Positions 28,237 to 30,188 of a stretch of DNA of 30,188 bases are shown here, in pieces. The position numbers and the translations under genes were made by a program. The stretch's first letter is position 1. Each line of letters begins with the position of its first letter. The notes under the pieces are model-generated. The model saw only the letters and a list, made by a program, of their open reading frames with translations. It searched no databases and was not told where the DNA came from. This DNA is from Branchiostoma floridae (Eukaryota > Chordata > Leptocardii > Amphioxiformes > Branchiostomatidae): positions 125,241-155,428 of the forward strand of contig NW_023365750.1 of NCBI RefSeq assembly GCF_000003815.2, read 5' to 3'.

Positions 28237-28413
28237 TCCTTCAGTGTCCGCCATTGACAGCCCCTGTAAATGGCCAATTGACTCCGCCTGGAGCAACCTC
28301 TTACTCAGACGTGGTGCACTTCAGCTGTGACCAAGGTTACGAGCGAGTCGGTGTGACCAGTGCTACTTGCCAGGCTAACCAAACATGGAGTGCGACTACC
28401 CCAACATGCAGAG
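28237..28413 (+). CDS. Sushi/CCP domain exon 8
   Basis: A T-rich tract and CAATTCAG end at 28236; donor G|GTATAC starts at 28414, a weak donor. 177 bases, phase 1-1. Cysteines in QCPPL, FSCDQGY, ATCQANQTW and PTC. The usual QADGTW reads QANQTW, creating an N-glycosylation sequon (NQT) absent from the other eight domains. Confidence 0.93.
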
Positions 28414-28466
28414 GTATACAGAAGCACGAATCATTCAATCATTTGCCTTATTATTTGCTAGCTTAA

Positions 28467-29390
28467 CCCTATTCAGACCGGGCTTTTTGGTTATCCCTGG
28501 ACCGGGGGGGGGCGCTTTTGAGGCCCTCCACTTCTAAGTCCTATAACTCTAAAACGATGTGTCGTAGGGCCACCAAGTTTTTAGGACATTATGTCGATAA
28601 AATATCTGACAATTATTTGACGTTTGACGTTACGATGACGTAAGAAGGCGTAATTATGACGTCATCAACTTGATTATATTGGCCGGACCCATGAAAAAGG
28701 GGTATTCTCAGAAAACTTCAAGTTATGCTACAAAAATGCAACAACAAGTGCAGATAACAGAATAACAATGTTTATTACGACTTGTGTTGCAAATAGCAAC
28801 ATCAATGACGTCAAAATATCTAAGATACGAGTAGGGCTCCGCCATATTATATCCACCACCTTGAATTTTTAGAAATAATTTTTTTGCAACAAATAATCAC
28901 AAAGGGCAATGGAAATAGGCTAAATTCATTCATTTAGATGGTTTTAAAAGAAAAAATACCAGGTAATTACAAATTTAAGGGATAATTAGCTTGTTATTCT
29001 TGATCTGGCCATACGGTCCGCCATCTTGGATTTTGGGCTGATGACGTCATCAAATTAGCATAATTTATGTATGTATATATATATATAATTATGAAAGATA
29101 TGCTAAATAATATAAGATTTTGTTTATATAACAAAATAGAAGTTATATAGCAAATAAATGAAAAATAGTGTTAGAACCAAAAATAGTGATTTTTGGCAAA
29201 ACTGCCTGTCAACAAACGGTTGCCATGGCAACACGAAAAATGGAAAATTCGTCAAACCTCGTAAACTTGTTGCCAACAATATTTTAGGAAAACTCACAAA
29301 ATTTGGTGTCTCTAGCGTAAGCCGTTCTAGCGTTATAGGACACCAAAGTTGGCGGAGGCCTCAAAAGCCCCCCCCCCCGTCTGAATAGGG
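28467..29390. mobile_element. piggyBac-like MITE with TTAA duplication
   Basis: Terminal inverted repeats CCCTATTCAGAC at both ends are flanked by TTAA (28463-28466 and 29391-29394), the exact target used by piggyBac transposases. Inside the ends a second stretch also pairs: a G run with GCTTTTGAGGCC on the left and its complement on the right, then GTCCTATAAC. This gives an imperfect TIR of about 80 bases with indels. The 924-bp element has no transposase ORF. It lies in the intron between sushi exons 8 and 9. Confidence 0.88.
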
Positions 29391-29394
29391 TTAA

Positions 29395-29515
29395 GAGTGA
29401 GTGAGTGAGTGAGTGAGTGAGTGAGTGAGTGAGTGAGTGAGTGAGTGAGTGAGTGAGTGAGTGAGTGAGTGAGTGAGTGAGTGAGTGAGTGAGTGAGTGA
29501 GTGAGTGAGTGAGTG
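29395..29515. repeat. (GAGT)n microsatellite
   Basis: About 30 units, starting one base after the TTAA of the MITE. Repeated HSLT residues in open frames on the minus strand are artefacts. Confidence 0.97.
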
Positions 29516-29617
29516 ATTGTACACGTAATCAAAGTAACAGGTGCGGATATGATATTATTAACTCTATCAAAGACTTAAATATGACAATGAATTTTTATTC
29601 GAACTTTTTGATACGAC

Positions 29618-29830
29618 AGTGAGGTCGTGTAGCGTAATCGGCAGCGCTTTGGGCTCAGGCCCAAGAGGTCCCGAGTTCGAAACTTGTCATGTCAACAGTC
29701 GCATGCCCTTCAGAAAGGCATGCGCAATTTACACACGTACGACTTTCCTCACTTCACTAAGGTTAAAAAAATAGTACCTAGCTTCGGCTAGGGCCGTCCC
29801 TCGGATAGGATGTTAAATGGGGGTCCGCAC
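29618..29830 (+). mobile_element. tRNA-derived SINE
   Basis: The head resembles a tRNA: an A-box-like TAGCGTAATCGG at 29630-29641, an anticodon-arm-like TTGGGCTCAGGCCCAA, and a B-box-like GAGTTCGAAAC near 29673-29683. The acceptor and T stems carry several mismatches, so it is not a working tRNA gene. The body continues to a CTCGGATAGGATGTTAAATG segment of a type seen in tails of marine invertebrate SINEs. The right end is placed near 29830 and is approximate. It lies about 30 bases upstream of sushi exon 9. Confidence 0.75.
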
Positions 29831-29863
29831 GTTTTCTTCATTCATATCATTCTATGTTTTTAG

Positions 29864-30037
29864 TTGTGCAATGTCCGTTGTTATCGCCCCCACTGAACGG
29901 AGCGCTGACTCCTGCCGGATTGACCTCCTACCAGGACCGGGTAACGTTCAGCTGCATCCGGGGATACGTACTGAGCGACGTCGCCGTTGTGACGTGCCGA
30001 GCTGACGGGACATGGAGCCACGTCCCAACATGCAGCC
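29864..30037 (+). CDS. Sushi/CCP domain exon 9
   Basis: Acceptor ATGTTTTTAG ends at 29863; donor C|GTAAGA starts at 30038. 174 bases, phase 1-1, one codon shorter than most because the segment before the last cysteine is SHVPTC. Cysteines in QCPLL, FSCIRGY, VTCRADGTW and PTC. Arg replaces the usual Ser or Thr next to the Gly-Tyr after cysteine 2. Last exon in the window; the open phase-1 end implies further exons to the right. Confidence 0.92.
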
Positions 30038-30188
30038 GTAAGATGACGTAAAAGCTATAACATATACATTGCAACAATTAGCTTATTTACCTGTGATAGA
30101 TTATCATCATGAACGACTGATTCCTGTTTTCAGCAATCATAGAGTCAATTTTATACTTTAGTCCTAGCACAGAGTTATACACAGATCT
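30038..30188 (+). other. Start of next intron, runs off the window
   Basis: Begins GTAAGA. No further exon before the edge. Confidence 0.7.

Noticed and set aside
29284-29532. Minus-strand ORFs with repeated HSLT residues
   Set aside because: Translation of the (GAGT)n microsatellite.
29623-29694. Functional tRNA gene
   Set aside because: A and B boxes are present, but the acceptor and T stems carry mismatches and the sequence continues into a SINE-type body.

Overview
The window looks like nuclear DNA of an invertebrate chordate, most likely an amphioxus (Branchiostoma). The grounds are short phase-1 exons for shuffled extracellular domains (C-type lectin, sushi/CCP), a Ngaro-type tyrosine-recombinase retrotransposon, abundant MITEs, SINE and LINE debris, and many microsatellites. 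There is no bacterial gene organisation. The species is an inference from style; no homology search was possible. Two assembly gaps (1542-2357 and 10126-10259) hide sequence.

Layout. (1) 192-427: a last coding exon of a plus-strand gene that starts outside the window, probably a receptor cytoplasmic tail with three YxxL/V motifs and a proline-rich stretch. (2) 428-2693: microsatellite, a ~170-bp tandem repeat and a gap. (3) 2694-3703: three short exons with good splice sites and matching phases that encode hydrophobic segments of an unrecognised membrane protein. (4) 3717-12520: a Ngaro/DIRS-like retrotransposon on the minus strand. It sits 13 bp past the splice donor of the exon ending at 3703, so it lies in an intron that would otherwise be about 225 bp. 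It carries gag, RT/RNase H, tyrosine recombinase and an SGNH hydrolase ORF, and has split direct repeats. A TIR element (4073-5237) lies inside it. (5) 12733-13575: a small linker exon and a complete C-type lectin domain exon. (6) 13576-19984: repeat-rich DNA with octamer-bearing inverted repeats, a promoter-like motif cluster, a ~173-bp tandem repeat and a decayed sushi exon. (7) 19985-30037: nine intact sushi exons, all phase 1-1, all plus strand and all with four cysteines. Their introns hold a 5'-truncated LINE with a target-site duplication, a piggyBac-like MITE, a tRNA-derived SINE and several microsatellites.

How the parts relate. The lectin exon leaves in phase 1 and every sushi exon enters and leaves in phase 1. 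The simplest model is one plus-strand gene for a secreted or membrane-bound lectin with a CCP stalk (selectin-like order), continuing past the right edge. The link between this gene and the membrane exons at 2694-3703 is not resolved, because the phases do not join. The most unusual structure is the retroelement. Its two halves, B-SGNH-A and B-gag-pol-YR-A, are each bounded by the same two end sequences, which look identical between copies, so the locus can be read as two tandem units that one recombinase could move.
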